From the NCBI RefSeq assembly GCF_900115005.1, contig NZ_FOUY01000017.1, positions 80,474 to 144,473 on the forward strand: a stretch of 64,000 nt of DNA, written 5' to 3'. Positions 12,353 to 24,135 of the stretch are shown one piece after another. The translations under genes were made by a program, and so were the position numbers. Each line of letters opens with the position of its first letter. Positions within the stretch are counted from its first letter, which is position 1. The notes below the pieces were generated by a model, which saw nothing but the letters and a program-made list of their open reading frames with translations, was not told the DNA's origin and made no database searches. Source of the DNA: Pseudonocardia ammonioxydans. GTDB lineage: Bacteria; Actinomycetota; Actinomycetes; Mycobacteriales; Pseudonocardiaceae.

Positions 12353-12358
12353 AGGGTA
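12353..12358 (-). promoter_or_regulatory. Candidate -10 (TACCCT) for the mltG leader ORF
   Basis: Minus-strand TACCCT fits the actinobacterial TAnnnT -10 pattern and lies seven bases before a GTG. No clear -35 is seen. Confidence 0.35.
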
Positions 12359-12443
12359 GCGGCCGACCCGCCCCGGACCGCAGACCCCCGAGAGTGTCGA
12401 TCATGTTCCGGCGCAACCGCCGGCGCCGCCGCTCCGGCCCCGT

Positions 12444-12910
12444 TCACGAGCGCGCACGGTCCAGCCAGCCCTGCAGGATCTGCACCGCCGCGGCCTGGTC
12501 GACCACCGCCCGCTGCTTGCGGCCCTTCACCCCGCGCCCGGACAGCTGCCGGGCCGCCACGACCGTGGTCATCCGCTCGTCGACGAGCTCCACCGGCACG
12601 TCGAGGCCGGCCGTCAGCGCGTCGGCGAACTCGCGGGCCGCCCGGGCCGCGGGCCCGTCCTCACCGCGCAGGTTGCGGGGCAGGCCGAGCACGACGCCGA
12701 CGACGTCGTGCTCGGTCACGAGCTCGGCGATCCGCCGCACGGCCGGTTCACCCGCATCCTCCGCGGCACCGCGCGGCACCGTCTCCACCGGGGTGGCGAG
12801 GATCCCGTCCGGGTCGCACATCGCCACCCCGACGCGGACCGCGCCCACGTCGATCCCGAGGCGCCGCCCCCGCGTCCAGATCGTTCCCCCGGGCGTCCCG
12901 TCGTCCGGGC

Positions 12911-12914
<4 letters not shown>
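12444..12914 (-). CDS. ruvX: Putative Holliday junction resolvase / pre-16S rRNA nuclease RuvX (YqgF)
   Basis: 156 residues of RNase H-like fold. Seen: [16 protein letters not shown] (first catalytic Asp), [28 protein letters not shown] and a C-terminal [15 protein letters not shown] containing the last acidic residue. YqgF is linked to 16S rRNA 5' maturation in E. coli and to junction resolution in mycobacteria. The GTG overlaps the alaS stop. The order alaS-ruvX-mltG is conserved in actinobacteria. Confidence 0.92.
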
Positions 12915-15571
<2,657 letters not shown>

Positions 15572-15900
15572 CGGAAGGTCTCTCGTGACGGGTACGACGA
15601 CGGCTGGTGCACGGGGCCGCGCTCGGCGCGACTCCCGTACGCCGACACCGTACGGCGGGGCGGCGCGGCTGCGCCGGTCAGGCTACTCCGCGGGCCCGCG
15701 GCGCAGTCCGGTGCGGTCCGGCGACCGGCGCGCCGACGCCGCCCGCACCGGCGGCACGCGGACCCGGTGCGTGCTCCCGGACGACGAACGGCCGGTGCCG
15801 GCGTGCGCCCGAGCACGCCGGCACCGGCCGCGAACGGTCCGCGCCCCCGGCCACCGCTACCCCGGTGACCGGTCCGCGGATCCGCGTCCCGGGGGCCCCG
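15572..15900. other. Intergenic region between alaS and the sigma factor gene
   Basis: 329 bases without a convincing gene. It holds the strong hairpin at 15789-15830 and a 7-bp inverted repeat (CCGTACG at 15635-15641, CGTACGG at 15649-15655) 64-85 bases before alaS. On the minus strand a TACGGT or TAGCCT hexamer could serve as the alaS -10; no -35 is clear. Confidence 0.5.
15789..15830. terminator. Perfect 18-bp hairpin downstream of the sigma factor gene
   Basis: The arms at 15789-15806 and 15813-15830 are perfect reverse complements of 18 bases with a 6-base loop (gcccga). It starts about 70 bases after the sigma factor stop on the minus strand. There is no T-run, as usual for high-GC actinobacteria. 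Confidence 0.7.
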
Positions 15901-16722
15901 TCAGACGGCCACCGGCAACCCTTCCGTCGAGCCCGCGCCCCGGGGCGCGGGGACGGTCGCGACCGTCCGGGCGGTGGCGGCGGGGCGGTACCGGCGCGGA
16001 GCGGGGCCCGCAGCGCCGCCGGGACGGGCCGGTACGGGCGGCTGGTCCCGCAGCCGTGCGGCCCGGCGTTCGGCGCGCTCGTCGAGGTCGCGGCGCAGCC
16101 GCTGCAGCGCCCGGTGCTGGGCGACCCGGACCGCGCCCGGCGTGGACCCCAGCGCATCGGCGGTCTCCTCGGCGCTCAGACCGACCGCGATGCGCAACGT
16201 GAGGATCTCGATCTGCCGGGGCCCGAGGATGCCCAGCAGGTCGGCGAGCCGCTCGTTGCGCTCGGCGTCGATCACGACCTGCTCCGGGTCGTCGTCCCGG
16301 GCGAACCGCTCGGGGATCTCCTCGACCGCGTCACAGCGGTTGCGCGCCATCGCCCGGAACGCGTCCGCGATCTTGTGCCGGGCGATGCCGAACACGAAGG
16401 CCCGGAACGACATCCCGGACAGCCGGTAGTCCGGCAGGACCGACAGCACCGCCATGCAGACGTCCTGGGCGACGTCGTCGGCGGAGCCGAGCGTGGTCTC
16501 GCGCCGGCCGAGCCGGGCCCGGCAGAACCGCTCGACCTGCGGCTGCACCCGGGCGAGCAGCAGCGCGACCGCGCGCTGGTCCCCGGCCACGGCGGCGCGC
16601 AGGAGCTCCGGCGGGAGCAGGTCCGCACCCGCCGGCGACGCCCGCCGCGCCTGCTGCTCCGCCGGGTTCCCGACGTCGGCAGGGACGAGGGGATCCAGCA
16701 CCGCGGACCCGTCGATCATCAT
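15901..16722 (-). CDS. RNA polymerase sigma factor, SigD/ShbA-like
   Basis: 273 residues from the first of two adjacent ATGs at 16722; GAAGGAG lies upstream. Region 2 is seen in VQPQVERFCRARLGR and SADDVAQDVCMAVLSVLPDYR plus FRAFVFGIARHKIADAFRA. Region 4 is GLSAEETADALGSTPGAVRVAQHRALQRLR. The wording is close to mycobacterial SigD and streptomycete ShbA, which controls transcription of the principal sigma factor gene in Streptomyces. A Pro/Ala/Arg-rich tail of about 50 residues follows region 4. No anti-sigma gene is adjacent. Confidence 0.85.
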   Translation of the reverse strand: MMIDGSAVLDPLVPADVGNPAEQQARRASPAGADLLPPELLRAAVAGDQRAVALLLARVQPQVERFCRARLGRRETTLGSADDVAQDVCMAVLSVLPDYRLSGMSFRAFVFGIARHKIADAFRAMARNRCDAVEEIPERFARDDDPEQVVIDAERNERLADLLGILGPRQIEILTLRIAVGLSAEETADALGSTPGAVRVAQHRALQRLRRDLDERAERRAARLRDQPPVPARPGGAAGPAPRRYRPAATARTVATVPAPRGAGSTEGLPVAV

Positions 16723-17097
16723 CGTGACCAGAGCTCCTTCGCTGCGGCACGCCGCACCGTTCCGCGACACCACGGGCCCGGTCCCGCGGGGGCGGGTCGG
16801 TGACACGTTCGGCGTCCACTCCTCGGGCGGGGAGCCGATGCCGGTGGCATCGCCTCGACCACGTCCGACCTGCGATCAAGCCTGTCGAGCCACCCGATCG
16901 GGGTCAATCAACATGAACAATTTGCGGTATGAAGCAACGCGGGGTAGTGCCCTTGGTCCTGCCGGGGTAGCGCATAGCTCGTTCGGACGTCCGACCGGCG
17001 TTACCGCTTCGCGTGGCGGAGTCGACCGTGACCCGGACGCAGCAGCGTCGTTGGACCGTATGTCACGGCCCGACCGCTCCCCCGAAGGATCTCCCCC
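16723..17097. promoter_or_regulatory. Divergent promoter region, sigma factor / protease
   Basis: 375 bases without a gene. A markedly AT-rich stretch at 16903-16935 stands out from the GC-rich surroundings and should contain promoters. On the minus strand TTGACC with CAGGCT 17 bases downstream could drive the sigma gene; on the plus strand TTGGTC with TAGCTC 16 bases downstream could drive the protease gene. CCCGATCGGG at 16893-16902 is a 10-bp palindrome. Confidence 0.4.
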
Positions 17098-18171
17098 GTG
17101 CCTCTGCGCCGTCCTCGCCGACTGCTCCTCGCCGCTCTCGCCGGAGCCGCCGCGATCGGGATCGGTACCGCCGTCCCGTCGTTCGCGTCCCCGGAGCCGG
17201 CCCCGGAGTCGATCACAGGGCTCCCGTCGCTGACCGAGTCCGCCGCGACGGAGCTGCTGCCTGCGGTGACCGAGGCCGCGGGCGCGGCGCTGGCCGGGGT
17301 CTGGTTCGAGGACGGGAAGCTGATGGCGGGCACCTGGGACCCGGCGCTGGCCCCCGTGCTGAGCGGGCTCGGAGCCACCCCCGTCGTGCGCGACGAGCCG
17401 CGGCGCGACCCGATCACCACCCTGCAGGCGCTCACGACCCGCACCGCCCCGGCGATGCCGGCCGGCCTCGCGTCCTACGGCGTGGACCCGCGCACCGCGC
17501 AGGTGGTGCTCGACGTCGTCGAGGGCCCGGAGGCCGACGCGCTGGCCCACGACCTGACCGCGGGGCTGGACCCGGCGGCGGTGCGCGTGGAGCGGGTGGC
17601 CGCCGCGCCGCAGCGGCAGGCCGCGGTGGCCGGTGGCGACACGATCAGCGACGGCTCCCGGCGCTGCACCGCCGGGTTCGCGGCGTCGGACTCCGCGGGT
17701 GACTGGATGCTCACCGCCGGGCACTGCACCCGCGGCTCCTCCACCTGGTACGACGCCTCGCAGGCCACGATCGGCACCGACGCGATGTCCGCGGGTGAGG
17801 GCATCGACGTCGGCGCCGTCGCGGTCGAGCCCGGCACCGCCTCCCCGACCGTCTCCGGCACCCGGGTGACCGGGTCGTCGGCCGCCCCGGTGGGTTCGTC
17901 GGTCTGCCTCTACGGCTCCACCAGCGGCCGGTCCTGCGGGACCGTGCAGCGCACCGACGTCACGGTGAACTTCGAGGGTCAGCAGCAGTCCGGGCTCACC
18001 GCGGTCGGCGCGTGCGCGCAGGAGGGCGACTCGGGCGCCCCGTACATCACCGCCGACGGCCAGGCCCAGGGCGTGCACACCGGCGCCGGCGGCTCGGACA
18101 ACTGCACCAGCTACTTCACCCCGATCCGCACCGCGACGAACGCGCTCGGGCTGACCCTGGCCACCGGCTGA
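17098..18171 (+). CDS. Secreted S1 serine protease, streptogrisin/alpha-lytic type
   Basis: 357 residues starting at GTG with GAAGGA eight bases upstream. An Arg-rich N-terminus plus a hydrophobic core and AxA-like end (VPSFA, about residue 30) forms a signal peptide. A pro-region of about 150 residues precedes the mature chymotrypsin-like domain. Catalytic residues: His about 208 in LTAGHCT, Asp about 237 in EGIDVGAVAV, Ser about 311 in EGDSGAPYI. Cysteine pairs match streptogrisins, where the pro-region acts as folding chaperone. Exported and probably self-processed. It ends 16 bases from the convergent rarA stop. Confidence 0.9.
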   Translation: MPLRRPRRLLLAALAGAAAIGIGTAVPSFASPEPAPESITGLPSLTESAATELLPAVTEAAGAALAGVWFEDGKLMAGTWDPALAPVLSGLGATPVVRDEPRRDPITTLQALTTRTAPAMPAGLASYGVDPRTAQVVLDVVEGPEADALAHDLTAGLDPAAVRVERVAAAPQRQAAVAGGDTISDGSRRCTAGFAASDSAGDWMLTAGHCTRGSSTWYDASQATIGTDAMSAGEGIDVGAVAVEPGTASPTVSGTRVTGSSAAPVGSSVCLYGSTSGRSCGTVQRTDVTVNFEGQQQSGLTAVGACAQEGDSGAPYITADGQAQGVHTGAGGSDNCTSYFTPIRTATNALGLTLATG

Positions 18172-18187
18172 GCCCGGCCGGGCCCGG

Positions 18188-19552
18188 TCAGTCCCGGGTG
18201 CCGCGCACCACCCGGCGCAGCTTCGGCACCCGCTCGGCGAGCGTGCGTTCGTGGCCCCGCCCGGACGGGGTGTAGTAGTCGATCCCGACGACGTCGTCCG
18301 GCGGGTACTGCTGGCGCAGCACGCCGTCCGGGTCGTCGTGCGGGTAGCGGTAGCCCACGGCGTTGCCGAGCTTCTGCGCCCCGGCGTAGTGCCCGTCGCG
18401 CAGGTGCGCGGGGACACCCCCGACCCGACCGGCCTTCACGTCGGCCATCGCCGCGTCGATGGCGGTGATCACCGAGTTCGACTTGGGCGCGGTGGCCAGA
18501 TGCACGGTGACCTGGGCCAGTGCGAGCCGGGCCTCCGGCATCCCGACGAGCTGGACGACCTGGGCGGCGGACGTCGCGGCGGGCAGCGCGGTCGGGTCGG
18601 CCAGGCCGATGTCCTCCGAGGCGTGCACCATCAACCGGCGGGCGATGAACCGGGGGTCCTCCCCCGCGACGATCATGCGGGCCAGGTAGTGCAGCGCCGC
18701 GTCCGGGTCGGAACCGCGGATCGACTTGATGAAGGCGCTGATGACGTCGTAGTGCTGGTCGCCGGCCCGGTCGTAGCGGACGGCGACCTCGGTGACCGCA
18801 CGCTCGACGGCGTCCAGATCGACCGTCGTCTCCCCCGCCCCGAGGGCGCCGTCGGCCGCGGCCTCCAGGGCGGTGAGCGCACGACGGCCGTCGCCGGCCG
18901 AGAGCCGGACCAGCGCGTCCTCGCCGTCCGGGGCCAGCGTCACGGCGTCGGCCAGCCCCCGCTCGGAGGCGACCGCGCGACGGAGCAGCGCGCGGACGTC
19001 GTCCTCGCCGAGCGACTGCAGCTGCAGCACCAGCGAGCGCGACAGCAGCGGGGACACCACCGAGAACGACGGGTTCTCCGTCGTCGCCGCCACGAGCAGC
19101 ACGAGCCGGTCCTCGACCGCACCCAGCAGCGCGTCCTGCTGGGTACGGGAGAAGCGGTGGACCTCGTCGATGAACAGGACGGTCGTGGTGCCGCTGCGGT
19201 CCCGGCGGCGCCGGGCCTCCTCGATGACCGCACGGAGCTCCTTGACCCCGGCCGAGAGCGCGGACAGCGCGACGAAGTGGCGCTGCCCGCCGCCCGCGCC
19301 GGCCATCAGCCGGGCGAGGGTGGTCTTCCCGGTCCCGGGCGGGCCGTAGAGCAGCACCGACGCCGCCGCGCCCCCGTCGAGCAGGCGGCGCAGCGGCGCC
19401 CCGGGCTTGAGCAGCTCCGGCTGGCCGACGACCTCGTCCAGGCTGCGGGGGCGCATCCGCGCCGCGAGCGGCGCGTCCGGCCGGGGTGCGGAGTCCTCGT
19501 CGTGCGCCTCGCCCGGGCCGGGATCGATGTCGAACAGGCCGTCAGTGCTCAT
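18188..19552 (-). CDS. rarA: Replication-associated recombination protein A (MgsA/RarA)
   Basis: 454 residues. AAA+ ATPase with Walker [20 protein letters not shown] near residue 72, Walker [21 protein letters not shown] near 125 and sensor-1 AATTENPSF. The C-terminal tetramerisation part includes [22 protein letters not shown] and the conserved ending PSGRGHE. RarA acts at stalled forks with SSB and RecA. The N-terminal FDIDPG-rich stretch is short and disordered. Linkage to alaS and aspS matches mycobacteria. Confidence 0.95.
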   Translation of the reverse strand: MSTDGLFDIDPGPGEAHDEDSAPRPDAPLAARMRPRSLDEVVGQPELLKPGAPLRRLLDGGAAASVLLYGPPGTGKTTLARLMAGAGGGQRHFVALSALSAGVKELRAVIEEARRRRDRSGTTTVLFIDEVHRFSRTQQDALLGAVEDRLVLLVAATTENPSFSVVSPLLSRSLVLQLQSLGEDDVRALLRRAVASERGLADAVTLAPDGEDALVRLSAGDGRRALTALEAAADGALGAGETTVDLDAVERAVTEVAVRYDRAGDQHYDVISAFIKSIRGSDPDAALHYLARMIVAGEDPRFIARRLMVHASEDIGLADPTALPAATSAAQVVQLVGMPEARLALAQVTVHLATAPKSNSVITAIDAAMADVKAGRVGGVPAHLRDGHYAGAQKLGNAVGYRYPHDDPDGVLRQQYPPDDVVGIDYYTPSGRGHERTLAERVPKLRRVVRGTRD

Positions 19553-19592
19553 CGCCGTTCAGCCTGCCAGGGCCCCGGCCCGGGCCGTCGTG

Positions 19593-20996
19593 TCAGGGGC
19601 GGTCGATCTCGTCGGCCAGGACCGGGGTGTGCACCCGGTTCTGCTCGTGGAACCGGTTCTCCGCGTAGACGACGACGGTGGCGGCCGCGGCGGCCAGGGT
19701 GATCGGGAGCGTGAGGACCGAGCTGAGGAACGAGGCCACGACGGGGCTCCCGAACGAGAGCACCGCGCCGACCACGCCCACCACGATGCTGAACACGACC
19801 GCGAGCAGGAAGAACACCACGAACCGGCCGAGTACCGGGAAGAACCGCGGGTTGACCAGCGCGAACGTGCGCCCGATGCCCGCCCGCTCGATCACCACGA
19901 CACCGGTGAGCGCACCACCGAAGATCACCGCGAGGTAGATGCCGGGCAGCACCAGCGCGATGAACCCGATCATGACCAGGAGCCCGGCGAGCAGGCCCCA
20001 TCCGATCACCGGCAGGGCCCGGGACTTCGCGAACTCGAACACGTGCTGCGGGGCGTACGGGCGCTGGGCAGCGTCGCGCACGATGACGAACACCGACGCC
20101 GCCTGGGCCAGCGCACCCAGCACCACCGACACCACGAGCAGCAGGAAGCTGACGAACAGGATCGTCGCGCTGGTCCCCGGAGTGACGAATCCCTCCGTCG
20201 GGTCGACGCCGATCTCGCCCTCGGGGTTCTGCACCCCGAGCAGCTGCAGGATCGCCTGGAGGATCGCGAGCGGCACGTAGATGGCGGCCTGGATGACCAG
20301 CAGCGGCTTCCAGCTGCGCCGCACCACGCCGATCACCTTGGCGAACCAGTCCCCGAACGAGAACGGCACCAGCGGATCCGGCGACGTCCCGCTCGGCGGC
20401 CCGCCCGGGGCGGACGGGTAGGCGGGGTGACCGCCGGGCGTCCCGGCGCCGGCGTAGGGCTGCGCACCGGCGTGCTGCTGGTCGTACGGCTGGGCACCGT
20501 AGGGCTGCTGTCCGTACTGCTGCTGTCCGTACTGCGGCTGGTTGTACGGCTCCTGTCCGTACGGCTGGGCGCCGTAGGGCTGCTGCCCGTACTGCTGCTG
20601 GCCGTACTGCTGCTGGCCGTACTGCTGCTGGCCGTACTGCTGCTGGCCGTACCGCTGCTGGCCGTAGGCCTGTCCACCGTGCGGTTGCTGCCCGCCGTAG
20701 TGGGGCTGTTGCCCGTAGGGCTGCTCGCCGTACGGTTGCCCTCCGGAGGGCTGCTGGCCTGCGTAGGGCTGTTGGCCTGCGTAGGGCTGCTGACCGGCGT
20801 AGGGCTGCTGACCGTACGGCGCCTGCCCCGGGGGCTGATCGCCGTACTGCTGACCCTGCCCGCCGTACTGCTGGCCGTAGGGCTGCTGCGCACCGCTGTG
20901 CTCGTCACCGGTGGGCGGCTGGGCCCCCGGACCGTTCGGCGACGACCCCCCGGCCCCCTGCTGGGGGTCACCGCCCTGTGGCGGTTCGTTGCTCAT
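19593..20996 (-). CDS. Membrane protein with a glutamine/tyrosine-rich low-complexity N-terminus
   Basis: 467 residues. The first 210 or so are almost entirely Gln, Gly, Tyr, Pro and Ala, with tandem YGQQQ and AGQQP units, resembling intrinsically disordered, phase-separating or prion-like segments. The rest has about six membrane helices, with [20 protein letters not shown] and [20 protein letters not shown], like the glycerophosphoryl-diester-phosphodiesterase membrane domain family of actinobacteria. The function is unknown; the N-terminus is cytosolic by prediction. It is divergent from the Lrp-type regulator, sharing the operator at 21069-21089. Confidence 0.75.
   Translation of the reverse strand: MSNEPPQGGDPQQGAGGSSPNGPGAQPPTGDEHSGAQQPYGQQYGGQGQQYGDQPPGQAPYGQQPYAGQQPYAGQQPYAGQQPSGGQPYGEQPYGQQPHYGGQQPHGGQAYGQQRYGQQQYGQQQYGQQQYGQQQYGQQPYGAQPYGQEPYNQPQYGQQQYGQQPYGAQPYDQQHAGAQPYAGAGTPGGHPAYPSAPGGPPSGTSPDPLVPFSFGDWFAKVIGVVRRSWKPLLVIQAAIYVPLAILQAILQLLGVQNPEGEIGVDPTEGFVTPGTSATILFVSFLLLVVSVVLGALAQAASVFVIVRDAAQRPYAPQHVFEFAKSRALPVIGWGLLAGLLVMIGFIALVLPGIYLAVIFGGALTGVVVIERAGIGRTFALVNPRFFPVLGRFVVFFLLAVVFSIVVGVVGAVLSFGSPVVASFLSSVLTLPITLAAAAATVVVYAENRFHEQNRVHTPVLADEIDRP
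20440..20900. repeat. Low-complexity repeat coding Gln/Tyr-rich units
   Basis: Tandem 15-bp-type units (ctgctggccgtactg and variants) and an 18-bp-type agggctgctgaccggcgt family encode YGQQQ and YAGQQP repeats of the membrane protein on the minus strand. Unit lengths are multiples of three. Confidence 0.8.
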
Positions 20997-21068
20997 GCGC
21001 GCGGACCCTAGCGCTGTGCCACCGTCACCGGGAGCGGGTTCACCGGGTCGGCCCCGTTTCGTGACCCC

Positions 21069-21089
21069 GATTCGTGATACCGACGAATC
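21069..21089. promoter_or_regulatory. Operator-like inverted repeat between divergent genes
   Basis: GATTCGT (21069-21075) and ACGAATC (21083-21089) are perfect inverted arms around a 7-base spacer. A further TTCGTGA copy lies just upstream. The site is about midway between the membrane protein start (20996) and the regulator start (21160), the expected place for an autoregulated Lrp/AsnC operator. Confidence 0.5.
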
Positions 21090-21159
21090 CGGGACACCAC
21101 CGGTCCGGACCGGATCGTCGCCGGGCGACCTGCCGGGCGGGCGTCGTAGGGTCGGCGGC

Positions 21160-21675
21160 GTGCGCGAGATCCTCGAGTTGCTCGAACGCGACGCGGCGCT
21201 GAGCCACCACACCGTCGCGACCATGGTCGGCCTCCCGGTCGAGGAGGTCGACGCCCGGATCGCCGAATGGGAACGGACCGGGGTGATCCGCCGGCACCGG
21301 GCCGTCGTCGACTGGGCCCGGTACGAGGACGGCGGGCACGGCGTCGAACCCGCCGGCCGGACCGGTGCCCGGGTGACGGCGTTCATCGACGTGTCGGTCA
21401 GCCCGGCCCGCGGGGTCGGGTTCGACGACGTCGCCGTCCGCATCTCCCGGTTCGACGAGGTCCGCGACTGCTACCTGGTCTCCGGCGGCCACGACCTGCG
21501 GTGCACCGTCGTCGGCCCGGACATCCGGTCGATCAGCGACTTCGTGTCCCAGAAGCTGTCCACGATCGACCGGGTGCGGTCCACGGCCACGCACTTCGTG
21601 CTGGCGACCCACAAGCGCGACGGTGACACCTTCACCGAACCCGAGCCGGACCACCGGCTCCCGGTGATGCCGTGA
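21160..21675 (+). CDS. Lrp/AsnC family transcriptional regulator
   Basis: 171 residues from GTG at 21160. The N-terminal winged helix-turn-helix is short ([44 protein letters not shown]). The C-terminal RAM/ACT-like ligand domain is seen in [32 protein letters not shown] and a [18 protein letters not shown] strand. Members bind amino acids and act as feast/famine regulators. Its stop overlaps the aminotransferase GTG, so it probably controls and is cotranslated with that gene. Confidence 0.88.
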   Translation: MREILELLERDAALSHHTVATMVGLPVEEVDARIAEWERTGVIRRHRAVVDWARYEDGGHGVEPAGRTGARVTAFIDVSVSPARGVGFDDVAVRISRFDEVRDCYLVSGGHDLRCTVVGPDIRSISDFVSQKLSTIDRVRSTATHFVLATHKRDGDTFTEPEPDHRLPVMP

Positions 21676-22826
21676 GGCCGCTCAACGCCACGATCTCGGC
21701 CATCCCACCCTCGGGCATCCGGCGGTTCTTCGACATCGCCGCGGAGATGGACGACGTCATCTCGCTCGGTGTCGGCGAACCCGACTTCGTGACGCCGTGG
21801 CGGATCCGCGAGGCCGGGATCTACGCCCTTGAGCACGGCTACACCACCTACACCGGCAACGCCGGGCTGCCCCGGCTGCGTGAGCTGATCTGTGCCGACC
21901 TGGCGTCGCGCTACGACGCCCACTACGACCCCGGCACCGAGTGCCTGATCACCACCGGCGTGTCCGAGGGGCTCGACCTGGCGTTCCGGGTCCTGCTGAA
22001 CCCCGGCGACGAGGTGATCGTGCCGGAACCCTGCTATGTCGCCTACCAGCCGTGCGTGGCCTTCGCCGGGGGCACGCCGGTCGGGGTGCCGACCCGGGCC
22101 GAGGACGGCTTCGTGATCGACGTCGACGCCGTCGAGGCCGCTGTCACCCCGCGCACCGCGGCGGTGCTGATCGGGTCACCGGCCAATCCGACCGGCGCGG
22201 TGCAGCCGCCGGAGGTGCTGCGCGCGCTCGTCGAGCTGGCCGAGCGGCACGATCTCTACCTGCTCTCCGACGAGATCTACGACCGGCTCACCTACGAGGG
22301 CACCCACACCTGCCTGGGTGCGGTCCCCGGCGCGCGGGAGCGCACCGTCGTGCTCGGCGGGTTCTCCAAGGCCCAGGCGATGACCGGCTGGCGGGTCGGC
22401 TGGCTGGCCGCACCGGCGCCGATCGCGGAGCTGTGCCTGCGGGTGCACCAGTACACGATGCTCTGCGCCCCGCACGTGTCCCAGGTGGCGGCGGTGGAGG
22501 CGCTGTCGAACGCCGAGGGTGACGTCGCCGAGATGGTCGCCGACTACGACCGGCGCCGGCGGGTCTTCGTGAAGGGCCTGCGGGAGATCGGTCTGGAGTG
22601 CCCGGAACCGGCGGGGGCCTTCTACGCGTTCCCGAGCATCCGCACCTCGGGCCTCGACGCGGAGACCTTCGCCGAACGGCTGCTGCGCGAGGAGGCGGTC
22701 GCGGTCGTGCCGGGGAGCGTGTTCGGCCCGTCCGGTGAGGGGCACGTGCGCTGCTCCTACGCGACCGCGCTGCCCCAGCTCGAGCAGGCCGTGGAGCGGA
22801 TCGGGAACTTCCTGCGGCGCCTGTAG
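21672..22826 (+). CDS. PLP-dependent class I/II aminotransferase
   Basis: 384 residues. Seen: GVGEPDFVTPW near residue 33, YTTYTGNAGLPRLRELI, GSPANPTGAV around 169, SDEIYDRLTY around 198 (PLP-binding Asp/Tyr) and GGFSKAQAMTGWRVGW, where the Lys near 233 forms the Schiff base. The wording is that of the MalY/PatB-free aspartate or aromatic aminotransferase I-gamma group. The substrate is probably an amino acid sensed by the upstream Lrp regulator (inference). The GTG start overlaps the regulator stop. Confidence 0.9.
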   Translation: MRPLNATISAIPPSGIRRFFDIAAEMDDVISLGVGEPDFVTPWRIREAGIYALEHGYTTYTGNAGLPRLRELICADLASRYDAHYDPGTECLITTGVSEGLDLAFRVLLNPGDEVIVPEPCYVAYQPCVAFAGGTPVGVPTRAEDGFVIDVDAVEAAVTPRTAAVLIGSPANPTGAVQPPEVLRALVELAERHDLYLLSDEIYDRLTYEGTHTCLGAVPGARERTVVLGGFSKAQAMTGWRVGWLAAPAPIAELCLRVHQYTMLCAPHVSQVAAVEALSNAEGDVAEMVADYDRRRRVFVKGLREIGLECPEPAGAFYAFPSIRTSGLDAETFAERLLREEAVAVVPGSVFGPSGEGHVRCSYATALPQLEQAVERIGNFLRRL

Positions 22827-22842
22827 GCGCCCGGCGACCGGA

Positions 22843-23064
22843 TCAGCGGGTGATCAGGTCGTCGAACTCGCCGTCCTGCACGCCCTGCAGGAACGCGGTG
22901 ATCTCGGCGCGGGTGTAGGTGACGTACGCGCCGTCGGGCCGGGTGGAGTTGCGCACCGCGGCACCGCCGCCGGGCAGCGGGGCGACCTCGACACAGGCGC
23001 CGTTGGGGTTGCTCCGCATGCTCTTGCGCCACCGAAGACCCGTCGGGAGTTCGATCTCGCCCAT
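22843..23064 (-). CDS. DUF397 domain small protein
   Basis: 73 residues with the DUF397 layout: GLRWRKSMRSNPNGACVEVA, then an AVRNSTRPDGAYVTYTRAEI and FLQGVQDGEFDDL. AGGGAAG precedes the ATG. DUF397 proteins are short actinomycete proteins often paired with WhiJ-like XRE/DUF5753 regulators and are thought to modulate them. Such a regulator lies 1.1 kb away here. It is divergent from the methyltransferase gene. Confidence 0.88.
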   Translation of the reverse strand: MGEIELPTGLRWRKSMRSNPNGACVEVAPLPGGGAAVRNSTRPDGAYVTYTRAEITAFLQGVQDGEFDDLITR

Positions 23065-23088
23065 GACTTCCCTTTCAGACGTTCGGAA

Positions 23089-23100
23089 CAAATGCATTTG
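23089..23100. promoter_or_regulatory. 12-bp perfect palindrome in an AT-rich pocket
   Basis: CAAATGCATTTG is a perfect palindrome 25-36 bases before the DUF397 ATG, conspicuous in GC-rich DNA. GAACGTCTGAAA and TTCGATCAAGCGAAC sequences flank it. It could be a binding site for the nearby XRE regulator. Confidence 0.4.
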
Positions 23101-23277
23101 CAACCGTAGCAGGCATTCGATCAAGCGAACGTTGCATCGGGGCTCCTCGGGTGGCACGTTCGAGGTCTCCGTCGACCGCTACGATCGGCACGACCCGGAT
23201 CCGGGTGGGCACCGAGCGTGCGCGAGCGCGCGGAACCGGAACCGTGCAGGTACGTCGAGGTGAGGAGCGGCACAGGA

Positions 23278-24093
23278 ATGGATCGAGCCCGGGCGGCCAC
23301 CCCGTCGGAAGTCGACGTGAGCACACCGAGCGTGGCGCGCATGTACGACTACTATCTCGGCGGCAAGGACAACTACGAGGTCGACCGGCAGGCGTGTGCC
23401 GCGTTGTCCGAGGCGGCGCCCGGCACGGCGGCGCTGGCGATCAACAACCGGCGCTTCCTCATCCGCGCAGTGCGGTACCTGGCGCGCGAGCACGGGATCC
23501 GCCAGTTCCTCGACCACGGCTCCGGACTGCCCACACAGGACAACGTCCACCAGGTGGCCCAGGCGGTCGACCCCGCGTCCCGGGTCGTCTACATCGACAA
23601 CGACCCGATCGTGCTGGCCCACGGCCGGGCGCTGCTCGAGCAGAACGAGGCCTCCACGGTCGTCCAGGCCGACGTGCGCGACTTCGCCGCCATCTACAGC
23701 GACCCCGAGGTCACCGGGCTGCTGGACTTCAGCAGGCCGACCGCCGCGCTGTTCCTGTCGTTCCTGCACTGCATCCCTGACTCCGACGACCCGGCCGGGC
23801 TCGTCGAGCAGGTGATGGACCGGCTCCCCCGGGGCAGCGCCGTGATCGTCTCGCACCTGGCCAGCGAGGACCCGGACGTCCGCCGCGACCTCACCGACAT
23901 GATGCTCACCAACACCCAGGGCAATTGGGGCCGGGTGCGCACGCCGGACGAGGTCCGGGCGCTCTTCGGCGGGCTCTCGATCATCGAGCCCGGGCTGGTC
24001 GAGGTCTCCACCTGGCGCCCCGACGACATCGCCCCCGAGCTCCAGCAGACCCAGGAGTGGATCGAGTACGGCGGGATCGCGTTCAAGGAGTGA
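23278..24093 (+). CDS. SAM-dependent methyltransferase, DUF574 family
   Basis: 271 residues; start chosen at ATG 23278 because GAGGAGCGG precedes it. The family opening is VARMYDYYLGGKDNYEVDR, a signature of this actinomycete group; the SAM fold follows with IRQFLDHGSGLPTQDNVHQ, VVYIDNDPIVLAHG and SFLHCIPD. The substrates of these proteins are unknown. They are frequent next to DUF397 and XRE genes, as here. It ends convergently with the XRE gene at a strong hairpin. Confidence 0.85.
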   Translation: MDRARAATPSEVDVSTPSVARMYDYYLGGKDNYEVDRQACAALSEAAPGTAALAINNRRFLIRAVRYLAREHGIRQFLDHGSGLPTQDNVHQVAQAVDPASRVVYIDNDPIVLAHGRALLEQNEASTVVQADVRDFAAIYSDPEVTGLLDFSRPTAALFLSFLHCIPDSDDPAGLVEQVMDRLPRGSAVIVSHLASEDPDVRRDLTDMMLTNTQGNWGRVRTPDEVRALFGGLSIIEPGLVEVSTWRPDDIAPELQQTQEWIEYGGIAFKE

Positions 24094-24100
24094 GCCCGGT

Positions 24101-24131
24101 GGTGCCCGGCGCCGCGACGGCGCCGGGCACC
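24101..24131. terminator. Bidirectional terminator hairpin
   Basis: GGTGCCCGGCGCC and GGCGCCGGGCACC form a 13-bp stem with a 5-base loop (gcgac), eight bases after the methyltransferase stop and five before the XRE stop. Confidence 0.7.
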
Positions 24132-24135
24132 CGGC

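Noticed and set aside
17098..18171. Protease gene as recently transferred toxin or phage gene
   Set aside because: GC content and codon use look like the neighbours, and streptogrisin-like proteases are common in actinomycetes.
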